Source of the DNA: Trachythela sp. YZ-2020
Lineage: Eukaryota; Cnidaria; Anthozoa; Malacalcyonacea; Clavulariidae
Length of the DNA: 64,000 nucleotides
NCBI GenBank assembly: GCA_016169945.1
Contig: JADLSH010000199.1
Span: 3,620,501-3,684,500 of the forward strand
Direction of reading: 5' to 3'
The notes under the pieces were generated by a model. It worked only from the letters and a program-made list of their open reading frames with translations, searched no databases and was not told where the DNA came from. The stretch's first letter is position 1. Each line of letters begins with the position of its first letter. Below, in pieces: positions 11,101 to 20,885 of the stretch. Both the position numbers and the translations under genes were made by a program.

Positions 11101-12926
11101 ATTTTAGACCTGAACGGGAACGGCTGCGAAAATATTGTATATAATATTTCACTCGAAATATCCATCCACCTAAAAAACCTTTTACAAAAAGATAAGCCAC
11201 ATAATTTCTGACGAATAACCAAACTTTATCGGTCCTTTTTCTAATATCATGCTGACGTCAGCAGCATATTAAAAACTCTAACTCAGGAAGGAATATTTTT
11301 ATCAACCTAGAAATTTTGAATAAAACTCGGTGTAATAATGATCTACAAAACATATAAAGTAATCAGCTTTTCAGCTTTCGTTTTTAATATATAACAACTT
11401 TTGCGACGCTACATGAAATCCCTCTATTGAGACGAAATTATAGTCAGAAACTCAAAACTGCAAACTAACCACTGTGACATGTACACAGCTTATTCAATTA
11501 AGGTTGTCCTTTCAAAGTCGAAACTCAAAACCTTGACCTCTAAGCGCGAAAAGCACAATGAACGTGCATATGTAATGGCGTTATAAATGGGCATTGGGGG
11601 CATGGAAGTTGTGTTTGCTAAATGCTATGAACAAACAGGAGTATTAAACACGTCCGTTGTGCTTTTCGCGTTTTGACGTCGAGATTCTGTGGTTGTGAGT
11701 TTTGAGCTTCAGAGGACAACGTTAATTGAATTTAGCTGTATAAATACCAGCTAAATACCAGTCCTTAAACTTTGTAAAGATACCAAATCATGGCAACAAT
11801 TATTACAGCGAATTTTATGCGTAGTAATCTATAGACTATAGTATACAGGTGCAGGTCGAATCAGGGCCTCTTTGAGGTTGGGGGGGGGGATGGTATGAAG
11901 AGTATAGGACCTAACTAGGAGGCGAGGAACTGGAAAAGTGTAAAGTTTCCATCATCTTTCATTTCCTGCATTTTCAAACACAATATTTTGAAAGAGTAGA
12001 GACTCAGCTTTCAGTATTAAAGCATGGTTTGGTTATGGGAATATGAAAACACTGACAAACCAGACCTTCACTGGGGGGGGTAGTTTAGTGTGGGGGCCAA
12101 AGTGGGGGCCAGGGAGGCCTTGGCGGTTAAAAGAACACCTTATAGGTTAAAAGAGGCCCTGGGTCGAGTCTATCTATTTTCCGTATCTATTTAGGATCCA
12201 ATAAATAAAGAAAATAAAGAAAGCATTCACAATATTGTCGTATTTGACTTCATGTTGTGTTCGTGTGTGGCAGTGGCTGTCGGAGCGCTTGCAGCCTGGC
12301 ATGCTATGTTGATAACCAGGGGGGAGACGTCCGTAGAGGTTTATATTAACAAGAGTACGAGGAAGAAAATGAAAAAAGAAGGGAAGGTAAGTTGTACTCT
12401 TTGCATATTTCCTGAACGTGAAAAATCTGGTTATGCACGGATTCGAAAAATGCTTATCAGTCTAATCACTGCAACTATTTACTAGAAATTTATCAATCCT
12501 TACAATTATGGAATCATCAGTAACTGGAAGATGGTACTAGGCCTTGGTCGTAGCAGGTTTGTAAACTTATCCTTGACCCTGCCTTGACTTACTATCCAAA
12601 ATATTCTCTGTCCATCTTACTGAGTGACTGACTGACTGATTGGCTGACTAATCGAAAATTTCAAATACACGTAAGTTAGACATGGTACCCCCTTAATATG
12701 TTTTTAAGTAGGAGCGTTCTGAGGTCGGCGTTAAATCGAAAATATGAAAGCCTTCCAAACATTCTACATTTCAATCCATTTTCGTTTCTTTAGAGGACTA
12801 TGGTCGATTGTCATGCCATCTTCACATCCGCCAAATGGTGATGGCATCACCTGGCCTCAGCTACAGGGGTCTGGGGAGAATAGTGTGTCCGGCATTGGGA
12901 AAGATAAAGCTGCATTTATGGCGTAA
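5182..12926 (+). CDS. ZDHHC16: Palmitoyltransferase ZDHHC16 (complete, 10 exons)
   Basis: Exons are 5182-5346, 7002-7196, 8165-8210, 8553-8601, 8809-8837, 9751-9890, 10487-10561, 12195-12386, 12486-12556 and 12794-12926. They total 1095 nt and encode 364 residues (human 377). All introns are GT-AG and every phase closes. Family knowledge: DHHC enzymes S-acylate cysteines at ER or Golgi membranes. The zinc-binding cysteine-rich domain is intact from C133 (CTKC) through PRTHHCSVCNKC to DHHC-PW, with catalytic Cys161, then NNCVGLYNHRYFF. Four membrane spans fall in exons 2 (two), 6 and 8. The post-TM4 segment keeps RGETSVE, a TTxE-like motif, and exon 9 encodes NPYNYG (PaCCT-type). The start MRVRFIKRLW is the first Met of the conserved N-terminal block ending CAFEPVIWLVDH. 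Introns are full of repeats. A candidate AATAAA lies at 13119. Confidence 0.94.
5636..6045. repeat. CCGGGCTgGCC-rich dispersed repeat, copy 1 (ZDHHC16 intron 1)
   Basis: It opens with tagggcctgttcatgtgtgc and contains several near-copies of gccgggctggcc in both orientations plus gggatctcgcgt. The same vocabulary recurs at 28238-28575 (ccgggctagttcgct, gcgagatct). Boundaries are approximate, and I see no ORF of note in it. Confidence 0.55.
7300..7415. repeat. aac/aca-rich simple-sequence tract
   Basis: An imperfect (AAC)n-like stretch such as caacaacaaaagcaacaaca in ZDHHC16 intron 2. Confidence 0.7.
7468..7867 (-). repeat. caacaagttgt-rich element, copy 2 (inverted)
   Basis: Reverse orientation: it opens with acatgtaaaaacgcacaact and closes with gagatttttacgtgtgt. 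It is longer than the others because the distal part (gctacaagtctgttgcga, then acatcttgttgacaa) occurs twice. In ZDHHC16 intron 2. Confidence 0.78.
8989..9321 (-). repeat. caacaagttgt-rich element, copy 3 (inverted)
   Basis: It runs from cacaagttgtaacaaacctg to gtgagatttttacgtgtg, in intron 5 of ZDHHC16 between the 29-nt DHHC exon and the NNCVG exon. It lacks the cacgtaaaaa tip on the proximal side. Confidence 0.75.
10062..10290 (+). repeat. tRNA-derived SINE, copy 1
   Basis: A tRNA-like head (gtggcgcagtcgtcagagca, an A-box-like region, then gggttcgattctcg, a B box) is followed by a body with ctccgggtactccggtttcc. Copies sharing this body lie at 50515-50690 (reverse) and 61628-61920. It sits in intron 6 of ZDHHC16. 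It is a pol III-type retroelement, not a working tRNA. Confidence 0.75.
11056..11180. repeat. Near-perfect hairpin, about 50-bp arms
   Basis: Left arm ggtggatggatatttcgagt and onward reappears inverted as actcgaaatatccatccacc. The loop region contains gacctgaacgggaacggctg. No coding capacity. In intron 7 of ZDHHC16. Confidence 0.75.
11478..11748. mobile_element. Foldback MITE
   Basis: Left arm acagcttattcaattaaggt... with gaaactcaaaac; right arm gttttgagcttcagaggaca then ttgaatttagctgt. The inner arms agcgcgaaaagcacaa and ttgtgcttttcgcg also pair. In intron 7 of ZDHHC16. Confidence 0.65.
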
Positions 12927-13560
12927 AAATGAACATTAGGTAGAATGACAATGCTATTTGGTTTCGCTGTTGAAGCTCAATAACCCTTTGTATAAACAAG
13001 AAATAGTTTTAGTTAGCTGACTTATATTACACCGAAAAGTGAGTTGAAAAAGGACATTAGCTGGGTCCTGGGCTTTTTAACATGTTTTAACTATTTAAAG
13101 TGTTTTGAAATTACTATTAATAAATCACTAATAACTGTATGATTTAGAAACAGATAGTTTTAGTTAACAAGTAATATAATTTGTTTTTTGGTTTGTGAAA
13201 GCTTTGCAATATTTGCAATATGGTAACTATACGTGGTGTTTTTCACAAACCAAAACAACTAGAATAGATTAATCCCAATGCAAATATACATTGAAAGCAA
13301 TACACGATAAAAAATTCTTTCTAAAAGTGGTGATTAATTCTTTTTGACCTAATTTCCATAATTTGGATTTGACATTACGTATGTTCGCCAAATTACGTAT
13401 GTTCGCCAAGAAGCAAACGGTTGGTTGTTTTAATGAGTCAAATATCAGTGAATTAAGATGATATGATATTTATTTCATTCGGTATAGAATCTCAAGCTTA
13501 TATTAATAAAGGTAACAGGATAGAACCACAAAATGGATTTACGGAATTGAACAGGTATTA
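12927..13560. other. ZDHHC16 3' flank
   Basis: A candidate polyadenylation hexamer AATAAA lies at 13119-13124, about 190 bp after the stop codon. A short hairpin built on ggtttgtgaaa / tttcacaaacc spans about 13188-13252. Nothing else is recognised. Confidence 0.45.
13119..13124 (+). terminator. Candidate polyadenylation signal of ZDHHC16
   Basis: AATAAA on the coding strand about 190 bp downstream of the ZDHHC16 stop codon. No transcript evidence is available. Confidence 0.4.
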
Positions 13561-14160
13561 AGTAGAGCTGCTATGAGAAACAATCCTTCAAATTGTGATC
13601 ACATTCTGAAACTTGGCACAGATACTCATTAGGACATGGCGAATATGGAATGGAAGGGTTGCCCAAAATTTGAGCAGGGGAAAGTGCCCATTTCGGCCTT
13701 CAAAATGGCGGACATTCAGTATGCTCCGTGAGGTAAATTATCGCATTTAATCATCGCATCTGCGAGAAAATGGACAGTTAAATACATGCAAGAGAAGGTT
13801 TCTGAAATTTGTATGTTTTACTTTATACTTTTTGGGGTATATTTTATCCGGGATATATCATATGAAGGGTAAAATATCACATTAAACTTGCTATCTGCTG
13901 ATGCGATTTATTTCGGCAGCAAAAAACGATAATATTTTAGCAACGTATACATGACGCGAAATTGAAATTCATTATTGTCTGTGAGCGAGGTCCGCGTACG
14001 TTTGCGAGCGTTGCTGTGATTTATTTTTAACCAACGAGACCAAACATGAGTGTTTTTGGTAGCATCTAACATTTCGCTTGACGTCCACACAGTTCTGTAC
14101 AATTCAACCCATTCTTTTTGCATTTGCATCTACCAGCAACGCATTTGGTGCACCCACAAC
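13561..14160. repeat. Left inverted terminus of the CXC element
   Basis: About 600 bp, inverted relative to 15553-16239. Its inner end, through tgcatctaccagcaacgcat and ggtgcacccacaac, encodes the CXC tail on the minus strand. Confidence 0.82.
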
Positions 14161-15306
14161 GAATCAGCGCTTCGGTTACTTGGGATACGTCGGGCATGAG
14201 GCTCCAAACTGGAACAAAATCATCGCCATTCTTCATCCATCCCCAATGTGCTGGGTCCAGTTCGACTCGGTGGATTCGAGACAGTTGAACCATTTTCGTG
14301 CTTGTAAAGCAGATCGATGTTGGTGGTATATTCTCAATTGTTTTCGCCTTGCATCGTTGACCTTGTCGCCGTCAAATGTGCTACAATACAGAGCAACAAC
14401 AAACTGTTCCAAAAGATCTCTGTCTGATATCACCTTCCGATGTTGCTACTCGTTCAAACACTGGCGTCAAGCTGGGCATTCTTTTCCATGTTTCGCTAAA
14501 CGATTTCTTGCCTTTTCCTATGAACGAAGAGGTGGTATCACAGCCACTGAACGCGTGGAAAAACAGGAAAGCGGTGGAGGTCTGAGGTCCTAGTGAAGTT
14601 GCGATCTCGTGGATGGGAATGTACTTCAAATGCTTCCCACTCCAAACTCGAGCCATAGTTCCTGGAGACCGTGTATTCTGTGGAACAACAACATCACTGT
14701 CTACAGTTTTGACCAAGATACGTGGATTTAGTTCAGCAGCATGTTGGACATGGACGAACATACGTTCATCTGCTTCTTCGATGTTACATGGCATCAATGA
14801 TTGAAGGTCCACATCTTGATTTGCCACTGCCCTGTCGTCTAGAGAACCCACGAATAGTTCAAGTGTATCAATGTTTTCAATCAGTGCTTTAACAATGAAT
14901 GGAAACAGTTCTGTTTTGTTTTCGTCGCATCTGAGAAACGTGGACCAATTGTTTGGCATACTTCCGTTCGCTTTCACGAGCCTCCTAACACCAGAACCAC
15001 GGTTTGATCGTGTACCCGACTTTAAACTATCTTTAAAGTACCTATCAAAACCAAGTCCAGTCGATTAGCTGACCTTAGATGATGCTCTATATACGGCTGG
15101 ATGACACTTGATGCATAATCGCTGAACGTCTTGCAATCATTGGGCTTTATCATGTTAACAATCCCTGGTCCGTCAAATACTTTGGCGTCTACTGGTGGAG
15201 CTTCATGACGTTCTGTGTGCTCGGCAGCCAAAACCACATCTATGACACCTGAGATAAAAAAAAACAGTATTGTAACGAAATATATCATGATTATAAACGT
15301 GCTCAA
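14066..15306 (-). pseudogene. Broken PIN/XPG-like plus CXC-domain mobile-element protein
   Basis: Three minus-strand segments continue one another with frame changes. Segment 15306-15022 has FDGPGIVNMIKP and SDYASSVIQPYI. Segment 14977-14381 has FLRCDENKTELFPF, EEADERMFVHVQHA, TVDSDVVV and FFHAFSGCDTTSSFIGKGK. Segments in 14433-14066 have DRDLLEQFVVALY, WGWMKNGD and the tail GCTKCVAGRCKCKKNGLNCT. Frame breaks lie near 15030 and 14390, and probably near 14290. Acidic residues in EADER, VDSD and GCD are spaced as in PIN/FEN-type nucleases; that fold is my inference. The Cys-rich tail resembles Tesmin/TSO1 CXC repeats, which bind DNA in other proteins. With several frameshifts this copy should be inactive. 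It may be the element's mobility protein or a passenger. Confidence 0.7.
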
Positions 15307-15552
15307 TAATATATATGTATCGTCACAGGGCTATTGAAGAAATTTTCGGAAAGCAAACCTGATTTGTTTTTTGCTGGTCTTAAATTTCCATTTTCGGACA
15401 GGCTAGGAGGTGCTCCTTGGTTCTCGTGGGAGAAAAACTGCTCGAGGTCTCCATCTCTGTTTTGGCTGGCAATATACAACCTTGAAAATAAAGCAGCATC
15501 ACTTCTGGCGGCTTTCAGCTGTGCGTCTTTCTTTGATGTCTTCCTTATTTGT

Positions 15553-16239
15553 TGTTGTGGGTGCACCAAATGCGTTGCTGGTAGATGCAAATGCAAAAAG
15601 AATGGGTTGAATTGTACAGAACTGTGTGGACGTCAAGCGAAATGTTAGATGCTACCAAAAACACTCATGTTTGGTCTCGTTGGTTAAAAAATAAATCACA
15701 GCAACGCTCGCAAACGTACGCGGACCTCGCTCACAGACAATAATGAATTTCAATTTCGCGTCATGTATACGTTGCTAAAATATTATCGTTTTTTGCTGCC
15801 GAAATAAATCGCATCAACAGATAGCAAGTTTAATGTGATATTTTACCCTTCATATGATATATCCCGGATAAAATATACCCCCAAAAAGTAGTAAAACATA
15901 CAAATTTCAGGAAAATGCTACTGCGCATGCGCACTGTCATTTTTCTCAAATTTCTTTAATTTCGTGACAATGCAACATATAGTGTTTTGCAACAACTTTC
16001 TCAAACCTTCTCTTGCATGTATTTTTACTCCAACTGTCCATTTTCCCGCAGATGCGATGATTAAATGCGATAATTTACCTCACGGAGCATACTGAATGTC
16101 CGCCATTTTGAAGGCCGAAAATTTTGGGCAACCCTTCCATTTCATATTCGCCATGTCCTAATGAGTATCTGTGCCAAGTTTCAGATTGTGATCACAATTT
16201 GAAGGATTTGCCTGAAATAGGTGCCTTAGCAGCTCTACT
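15553..16239. repeat. Right inverted terminus of the CXC element
   Basis: About 690 bp, mirror image of 13561-14160, with roughly 90 extra bp around ctactgcgcatgcgcactgt. Its inner end encodes the same CXC tail on the plus strand (15553-15648), ending CTELCGRQAKC and a stop. Confidence 0.82.
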
Positions 16240-16359
16240 ATATGCAAAAATAGCATTACACTACGGTGTTTAGTAAGCATAAGTTATGATAGATTATTAT
16301 TCATTTCGTCGTTAATTATGGAAAAATCTTTCAGCTAAAATCAGAGCAAACAACAGACA

Positions 16360-16688
16360 CAAGCACGTTCGTCACAACTTGTCAACAAGATGTGTTCACA
16401 ACAGACTTGTAGCAAGCTTGTCAACAAGTTGTAACAATGCTGTCATTTTATCAAGTTGCTACAAGGTTGTCACTCACAACTTGTCAGTAACAAATTGTTG
16501 AATTTCAGGACGATAACAAGTTATTGGAACAACTTGTAACAAATTTGTTGAGTCAACAACCTTGTAGCAAGTCGTAAACAAGCTGGGAACAAGCAGTGCG
16601 AACACATTCTGACAACAAGTTGTTCGAAACAGCATTGGTACAAGTCTGCTGCAGGTTTGTTACAACTTGTGCGTTTTTACGTGTGCGT
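16360..16688 (+). repeat. caacaagttgt-rich element, copy 4
   Basis: A near full-length copy that ends acttgtgcgtttttacgtgtg. The left tip is altered (gcacgttcgtcacaact). It starts about 120 bp to the right of the CXC element. Confidence 0.8.
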
Positions 16689-17587
16689 CAGTGTTTTTGA
16701 AAAACGTGATACAATACAATGGATCGCATGGCAATTTCGCACTGCAGGGTTACGACAGCGACAAAGCACCACATAAGACTTTACTGAAACGTACCTAATT
16801 AACGTATCGGATGGTATACTTGAAAACCAAATTAGGGTATATGTGAGCATGTAATATCTCAAACGTGGTGTCAACCTGTCCAGTGAGTAAATGTAAGCTA
16901 CGTTGGTGTGTGTCCAGGGGCGCAGGAAGGTAGGCGAAGCGGCGGGGGCAGCCCCATGAAAAGGGCATGAGCGCCGAAGGCGCGAGAAATTTGTAGGGGG
17001 GTCCGGGGGAAATCTACACTCTGAAATGCCATTTCCTGCATTTTGAGTGGAGATTTTACAGGAAACCAGAAACATCTAGATAACTTATCAAGAAGACAAC
17101 TAGTCAATTAACGTAATCTAATTAAACTGCACGGTCATAATCCTTATTAAACCTATGAGGACTAGTCCAGTCACAATAATAATAATTTATTCATTACAAT
17201 GCACTTTATTGTTAAGAAAAATGGCAACCGGTTGCCCCCGCGTACCCCCGTACAATAAGGGCAGCGGGGGCAGCTGCCCCCGTGGCTCCAGCGCCCCTGT
17301 GTGCTAATAAACTTAGCTATAACTTTACTAGAATCAGATTTTTCAAGCAAGTTAGGGAAGTGTCCATATAGCATCATTCAGTAAGTATCTATCCACACAA
17401 AATGCCGTAAAAGTAGTTTTAAATCCAATATAGGCTCCCTTTGCTTTGACAAGTAACATTTACAGCATTAAATCATTTCAATTTTCATTTTAACTTCAAA
17501 TATCATTAATTATTAGACTAAGTAGAAATTTTGCATTTTTGTTATTTTCCTAAATGAATCAAACGTTTGAAGAATAAGTATTTAAAT
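16689..17587. other. Intergenic, 3' flank of the SCPEP1-like gene
   Basis: No coding exon is recognised. Two places (16915-17000 and 17225-17300) carry G/C-rich phrases such as gggggcagccccatgaaaag and gcagcgggggcagctgcccc, probably diverged repeats. No clear polyadenylation signal for the minus-strand gene is visible close to its stop. Confidence 0.4.
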
Positions 17588-19567
17588 TCAAGCTAGATTG
17601 TTCACTTTCTCAGATCCCAGAATTCTCTCAACCATAGAAAGTGCCATTTCTGGTGCATCTGCTGGTACCATGTGACCAGCCTTCAGGACAATATAGAAAT
17701 GAAAATTTTCATATTCCTTGACAAATGCACCAGTATTTTTAGCCTGTTTTTGAGATGGTGCGTAGAGAGGAACCTTTGGTACTTGGGAGAATGGTTTAAG
17801 TCCAGACCAAGCAAGCTTGTTCATCCATACTTCAGCTCCTATGGTATCACATATCATATCAAGTTGACCCTCGTAGACAACGACCATCCCACCACTATTT
17901 ACTAGCTGCGAAACCTCCTTAATGGTCGGTTTCATAAAATCAATGTTTTGCTTTGCAAATACCTCTGCTGACTGCCCGCCCCATGTGACATCATCGGGTA
18001 TAATTCCAAGCTTCTTTCTGATTGGACCATTCATGAAATCTGAGAGGCTTTGTTGTTGCAGCCTACCAACATTTTGCCAGAACAGTCGACCTAGGTTTTG
18101 ATCTTTGAACATTTTCGTGGCATTGTTTTTAAATGGTTGTTCTACATTGTGCTGTAGGACATTATAGACGTTTACATTGTCAGTTCTAGCTGCAATGGCT
18201 TGTTCAACTTCACCCCAAAGACTGGTAGACTTTGCATACTCCCCAGAATAAAATGCTTGTGCAGTTTCATTTGCATATTTATTTACCAAGTTCAAGTCAG
18301 ACTGGTCTAGGAGTGAGAATGAGTACAGATAAGGACCCCAGGTTAGCACGGTGTCCACAGGGGATATCCAGGAATCGCCCAAAGCTACACCCATAAACTT
18401 AACCTCGATCTCTCCTTGCTGAACAGCCTCGTAAAGAGTCACTCCAAATGCTGAGGTCATTTTTCCACCATACGATTCGCAGAAGATGTAGAATGGGATT
18501 TTCTTAAATACTGGCAATTCATCCAAAAAGGATTTGAGCATAGTCAGCAGATCAGCTGCAATACCTGAAGAAAAAATGGATACTGGATAAAAATCATTGT
18601 TGGAATATCTTATACCACTGAGCTTCATATATCACTGAAGTAATAACTTCATACAATTGCCAAATGCAAAATGAACTCAAAGATCAGGTAGATATTGACT
18701 TCCATATGTGATTGGTGACTGCATTTTACATGGTAAAACTGAGTGAGTAACTCATCTTACCAAGTTCCTGGCATGTAATGAGATGGGCATGTAACACTTT
18801 GATCAGGTATTGCGGCAAGGCAAGCCAAGCTCAAATGTGTATGCTTTGTGTCTGGAAAATTATCAACTATGTCAAATGTATATCCATTCAGCAATGGAGG
18901 TTACATGGCGCGCTCTCAAAAAATAGAGCGCGCTCAAACAAAACTCCCTCCCCCACAATAGAACGCCTGCCACGCAGGCTAGTTCTGCCAGGGGGTGGGT
19001 TATTCGGCTAGCCGGGCAACTTGGCTTGATGTAAGCTAGCCCTAAATAGTGAATAACAGCACAGAAAGAGGGACTTGAGCAAGTCTAGCCCTAAGTGTCA
19101 ACATTTCTGAAGTTGACCACCATCTGTTGTCCCTTGTTGTCCCATTGTCATTGTTAATGATAAGATGGTATTAAGCTACCAACTCTCCCCCCCTACCAAC
19201 CTGTGACGTTTGTCGTATAAGCATTATCGTCAGTAACATAGCTAAACCCTGATCCAACAGGATTATCAACAAACAATACATTTGCAGCTTTCAGCCAGGT
19301 ATATTCTCTCTTATTGCCATTTATATCCACCGGACCAAGTTCTTCAAAATTCCCAAATCCTGTCCCGGAACCGCCGGGCCCTCCTTGGATCCACAACACC
19401 AAAGGTTTCGACGCACGGTCATCGGGGTTGGCTGTTTGAGCGCCGTACAGCCACCAAAACATAAAGGCATTTTTACGAACGTTCACATAAGACCATTTCT
19501 CGTCCGGTATTTGTTGGGCATAGACCACAGTAAGTGTGGAAAGTACGAAAAGAAATGCTGAAAACAT
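17588..19567 (-). CDS. SCPEP1: Retinoid-inducible-type serine carboxypeptidase (SCPEP1-like), complete
   Basis: There are two coding exons on the minus strand: 19567-19201 and 18564-17588, joined in phase 1 (donor gttggt, acceptor ttcttcag), giving 447 residues against 452 in human SCPEP1. Family knowledge: S10 peptidases are lysosomal or secreted enzymes that trim C-terminal residues. Residues 1-18 form a signal peptide (MFSAFLFVLSTLTVVYAQ). The oxyanion segment WIQGGPGGSGTGFGNFEELG is intact. The triad is Ser153 in CESYGGK, Asp358 in GQLDMICDT and His420 in KAGHMVPAD. DNPVGSGFSYV, GVALGDSWISPVD and MNGPIRKKLGIIP are diagnostic of the SCPEP1 branch. The 636-bp intron contains no recognised element. 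The nearest genes point elsewhere and suggest no shared role. No frameshift is seen, so it is probably functional. Confidence 0.93.
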
Positions 19568-20885
19568 ATTTGCTGCGTTCCTGGCGAACTGTCAAGTGCT
19601 TGTGATTGTCTCGTGTCAGGCGTGTGATCTCATGTGGATTGTGCCAATATCAATACAGGATATTTTACCCTGGTGATCTTTTGCCGATATTCAATAAGAC
19701 GCCAGCTCGGGCGTTTACTCCGGCTTTAGGTAGGTTTCACTCTCATATACTGTATTGTAATAAATTAAAGAATAAACATTTTTTTGCAAAAACTTGTTAT
19801 CAGGATGTGTTCGTACTGCTTGTTCCCAGCTTGTTGACAAGTTGTCATCGGCTTGTTGACTCAACAGACTTCTTACTCCAACAACTTGTTATCGCCCTGC
19901 AATTCAACAACTTGTTATAAACACGTTGTGAGTGACAACCTTGTATCAACTTGATGAAATGACAACATTGTTACAACTTGTTAGTGACAAGTTCGCTACA
20001 GAGTACAGGTCTGTTGCGAGCACATCTTGTTGACAAGATGTGAGATTTTTACGTGTGTAGTCCTCCATTTTGAGGCAAATCAATATAATCGAGAGATGTA
20101 CTGAAGTTTTATGCTTTTATGCGTTATGCTTACTGAAACCCACCAACAGGCGTCAAAAAACGCACCATGTAGCCAGCGGGTGCGGTCCCCCCAATTATTA
20201 CCAATGGCAATGGCAAGACAAATATATACTTGTTGACGGTGAAAGGGGTAAAACATAGCAAGATGCAATAATTGCTCCAAGTCTACGCAATAAGCACTAC
20301 AAGCAAAGCTAAATATAGTTCCATGCAATAACCTTATGCCACATTACTGTCACATGGTCACAGGCCCAAAGCCCCAAACATAGAACTGCCCTTACAGTAA
20401 TATTAGATAAGTTTGTATTATTTTCTAAATTTTTATAAAGAGTCAGAGCTGAAATTCTGTTTTTTCGGCAGACATAATTGTATTATGAAAATTGACAAGT
20501 TTTCCTTGACAAGTCTTCTTGTTTAAAAAGCAAAGCTTCAGTTAAAAATATAGTGATTTAGTGGCAAGACCGCACAGAGAACAGTGATATTTTCAATGAA
20601 AAGAAAATGGAACATTCCGAACACTGGATCGATTCTGGTTATGCAAAGTGCATGCCAAGCCAAAGGTCAGTGAACATATTAAAACTTGCTTGTCTGTACG
20701 ACTGACTCGACAATATATATTCTAGTAAGTCTTTACATGTAATTATGACATTGACATCGTTTTGCTCTATTGCCTATAACGCTACATTTAAAAAAGGTTC
20801 AAAGATTCAAATCGGCAACGGATGATTGATCGAATAACCATTGATCTGAGTCATATCAAATATAATCCCTTTTTTCGAAAATCCA
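19568..20885. other. Intergenic, SCPEP1-like gene to LRR gene A
   Basis: It holds the SCPEP1-like promoter side and the 3' flank of the LRR gene. Apart from the repeat copy at 19788-20059 I see no coding exon, RNA gene or clear promoter motif. Confidence 0.4.
19788..20059 (-). repeat. caacaagttgt-rich element, copy 5 (inverted)
   Basis: It starts inside the element (aaaaacttgttatcaggatg) and ends with the complete tip gatttttacgtgtgt, so it is truncated on one side. It lies about 220 bp upstream of the SCPEP1-like start. Confidence 0.75.

Larger units (their letters stand above)
13561..16239. mobile_element. 2.7-kb transposon with long inverted termini and a CXC-protein gene
   Basis: The two ends are long inverted copies of each other (left 13561-14160, right 15553-16239), starting agtagagctgcta and ending tagcagctctact. 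The right arm is longer by about 90 bp, around 15915-16005. The core and part of the termini encode, on the minus strand, a broken protein of a family I know as common and repeated in coral and sea-anemone genomes. I could not define a target-site duplication with certainty. It lies between ZDHHC16 and the SCPEP1-like gene. Confidence 0.8.

Noticed and set aside
14078..14593. 171-codon open frame on the plus strand across the CXC element
   Set aside because: It lies opposite the minus-strand element protein, which has recognisable motifs; this frame has none.
20070..20330. Short overlapping open frames
   Set aside because: No splice context, no recognised motif, and no family similarity.
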